NCBI GenBank assembly: GCA_963691815.1
Contig: OY829662.1
Coordinates: forward strand, 21,340,276 to 21,404,275
DNA from: Echiichthys vipera
Lineage: Eukaryota; Chordata; Actinopteri; Perciformes; Trachinidae
DNA: 64,000 nucleotides
Reading direction: 5' to 3'
This document shows positions 62,626-64,000 of the stretch, one piece after another. Under the pieces are notes generated by a model. That model was not told where the DNA came from and searched no databases. It saw only the letters and a program-made list of their open reading frames with translations. Position 1 is the first letter of the stretch, and every line of letters starts with the position of its first letter. The translations under genes were made by a program, and so were the position numbers.

Positions 62626-63907
62626 CAAAACAGTGAAGACCTACCAATCTCTTTAAATGTATGGGTATACAGAAACCCCACTCACACACCGTTTGACTCT
62701 CACCACCCCTTGGAACACAAGCTTGGAGATATCAGAACACTGCAGCATAGAGCTGATAAAGTACCCTCCAGCTCACAGGCCCAAAGGGAAGAATGCAAGC
62801 ACCTGAGAGGCTCCCTCACAACTTGTGGCTACCCCAGCTGGACCTTTCTGAAAACAGCAGCTGCTTCCAGAAAGAAGACCAAAGTGGTGAAGAAAGAAAA
62901 AGAAAACAAGAGAAACAACATAATCGTTCCGTATGTGGCTGGGGTATCAGAGAAACTGTGGAGGGTCTTCAACAAACACAGCATCCCTGTGTAATTTAAA
63001 CCCAGTAACACACTCAGACAGACTTGAACAAGCCAAGGACAATACAGCACACACCCACGAAAGCAATCTGCTTCATGCTGTCCAATGCAACGAGGAATGC
63101 AAAGATCTCTACATTGGGGAAACAAAACAACCTCTGCATAAACACATGACCCAACACAGGCCTGCACTCCGCTGTCCACTTAACATCTCAAGGAGAAAGC
63201 CCACCCCTTTGAGGACTACAGTGTCAACATCCTGGACAGAGAGGACAGATGGTTTGAAAGAGGAGTAAAAGAAGCCATCGCTAAACAGAGGAGGAGGTCT
63301 GAGACACCACTTATCTTCAATTTATAATGCAGCCCTTTCATCCCTTCCCAAGAGATTCAACAATCTAACCTCAGGAACAGCTGTTCACAAAGGGCCTCCG
63401 GCGACTCCAACGACTGTCGTCAAGACTCAATAGAGCACTACCAAAGTCGAAACCAACTTCCCACCAACAACTGCCACTCTAACGACGGTCGTTGGCACTT
63501 TGGAGCACAAAGGGTCCTAGGGACATCATTGGCCTTGTGAGAGGTTAAATACTGGGATCTCCACACCAGTTAATTGGATCAGTCCCAGCCTGGTCAGATG
63601 CATACATGAACTGATGAAGCCTCTTTGGTGAGAGGTGAAACCTCTTCCTAGACAAATAACCAAGTCCAGTTGCTTTTGACTGAAATTGCTTTGAGGATGA
63701 CGATGACCTGGACAAATGAGAATATTCACAGGCTAAAATCTATGAATGGTTACAGCGATTTAAATCTTACTCTGGATGTTCAGGGTGAATGAGCCTTCCT
63801 CTACTTAGTACCACTACAATTAAAACATTCTTCACATACTCTGTTAGCAAGAAAGTTTTTAGAAGGTCGAGCTGACCTATAAAGTACCAATTATACCATT
63901 AATACCG

Positions 63908-63979
63908 GGCCTTGTGGCGCAATGGTAGCGCGTCTGACTCCAGATCAGAAGGTTATGTGTTCAAATCACATCAGGGTCA
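63908..63979 (+). tRNA. tRNA-Trp(CCA), copy 15
   Basis: G26 type, complete 21 bases before the window ends; the array continues beyond. Confidence 0.92.
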
Positions 63980-64000
63980 CAAAACAGTGAAGACCTACCA

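Larger units (their letters stand above)
43597..64000. repeat. tandem array 2: 15 tRNA-Trp units of 1,347-1,379 bp, each with a PLE fragment
   Basis: Units repeat without interruption and run off the window end. The distances between successive tRNA-Trp genes are 1367, 1379, 1379, 1350, 1356, 1356, 1347, 1379, 1360, 1356, 1353, 1377, 1379 and 1354. Order in a unit: tRNA-Trp, about 70-bp spacer, the 3' part of a PLE (linker and GIY-YIG endonuclease), then its 3' tail with 'actgatgaagcctcttcgat'. Two unit types exist. One has an open endonuclease frame (GVIRT, VYFKPS), the other is broken (TAA after IPV). From 50.2 to 59.8 kb they alternate, giving a dimeric repeat of about 2.71 kb. Length differences come mostly from a deletion of about 25 bp after 'gaagccatc'. 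Confidence 0.97.

Noticed and set aside
30643..64000. CRISPR-like arrays
   Set aside because: Repeat units exceed 1.3 kb and the DNA is vertebrate; nothing resembles short repeat-spacer structure.

Overview
The window is vertebrate nuclear DNA, almost certainly from a ray-finned (teleost) fish. Two intron-containing vertebrate genes can be read exon by exon. The rest is dominated by fish-type repeats: a tRNA-headed SINE with an L2-like tail, LINE 3' ends, hAT elements, a solo LTR, Penelope-like element (PLE) fragments, and CA, TA and CTGT microsatellites. I cannot name the species.

Layout. 1-1.4 kb: modular repeats. 1.7-2.2 kb: a single-exon ORF of unknown function (- strand). 2.5-3.4 kb: a LINE 3' end. 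4.1-7.85 kb: rpl27 (+), complete in four coding exons plus a noncoding first exon. 8.4-10.4 kb: a LINE reverse-transcriptase C-terminus whose codons have expanded into exactly 43 units of 42 bp. 10.4-10.76 kb: a SINE. 13.6-21.6 kb: rundc1 (-), convergent with rpl27. I read it as six coding exons, one of them a 9-nt microexon, giving 573 residues. Its introns hold a hAT-type MITE with 8-bp target duplications, a foldback repeat and an AT-rich duplication.

From 22.3 kb the window is duplicated and amplified DNA. A block carrying a decayed multi-exon gene of unknown family occurs twice (22.3-30.6 and 37.5-43.6 kb). Copy 1 is interrupted by a complete 3.36-kb hAT transposon with an intact 710-residue transposase. 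Copy 2 is interrupted by a 1.6-kb solo LTR. Copy 1 appears to lie between two halves of a tRNA-Asp-like sequence, with short inverted repeats at its ends.

Two tandem arrays of near-equal unit length follow the two copies. Array 1 (30.6-37.5 kb) has about 5 units of 1,383 bp, each with a tRNA-Asp(GTC)-like gene (-) and an internally deleted LINE fragment. Array 2 (43.6 kb to the window end) has 15 tRNA-Trp(CCA) genes (+) in units of 1,347-1,379 bp, each with the decayed GIY-YIG endonuclease end of a Penelope-like element. The recurring pattern of tRNA gene plus dead retroelement fragment, tandemly amplified, is the most unusual feature here. rpl27 and rundc1 are ordinary housekeeping-type genes and do not act with the repeat region.
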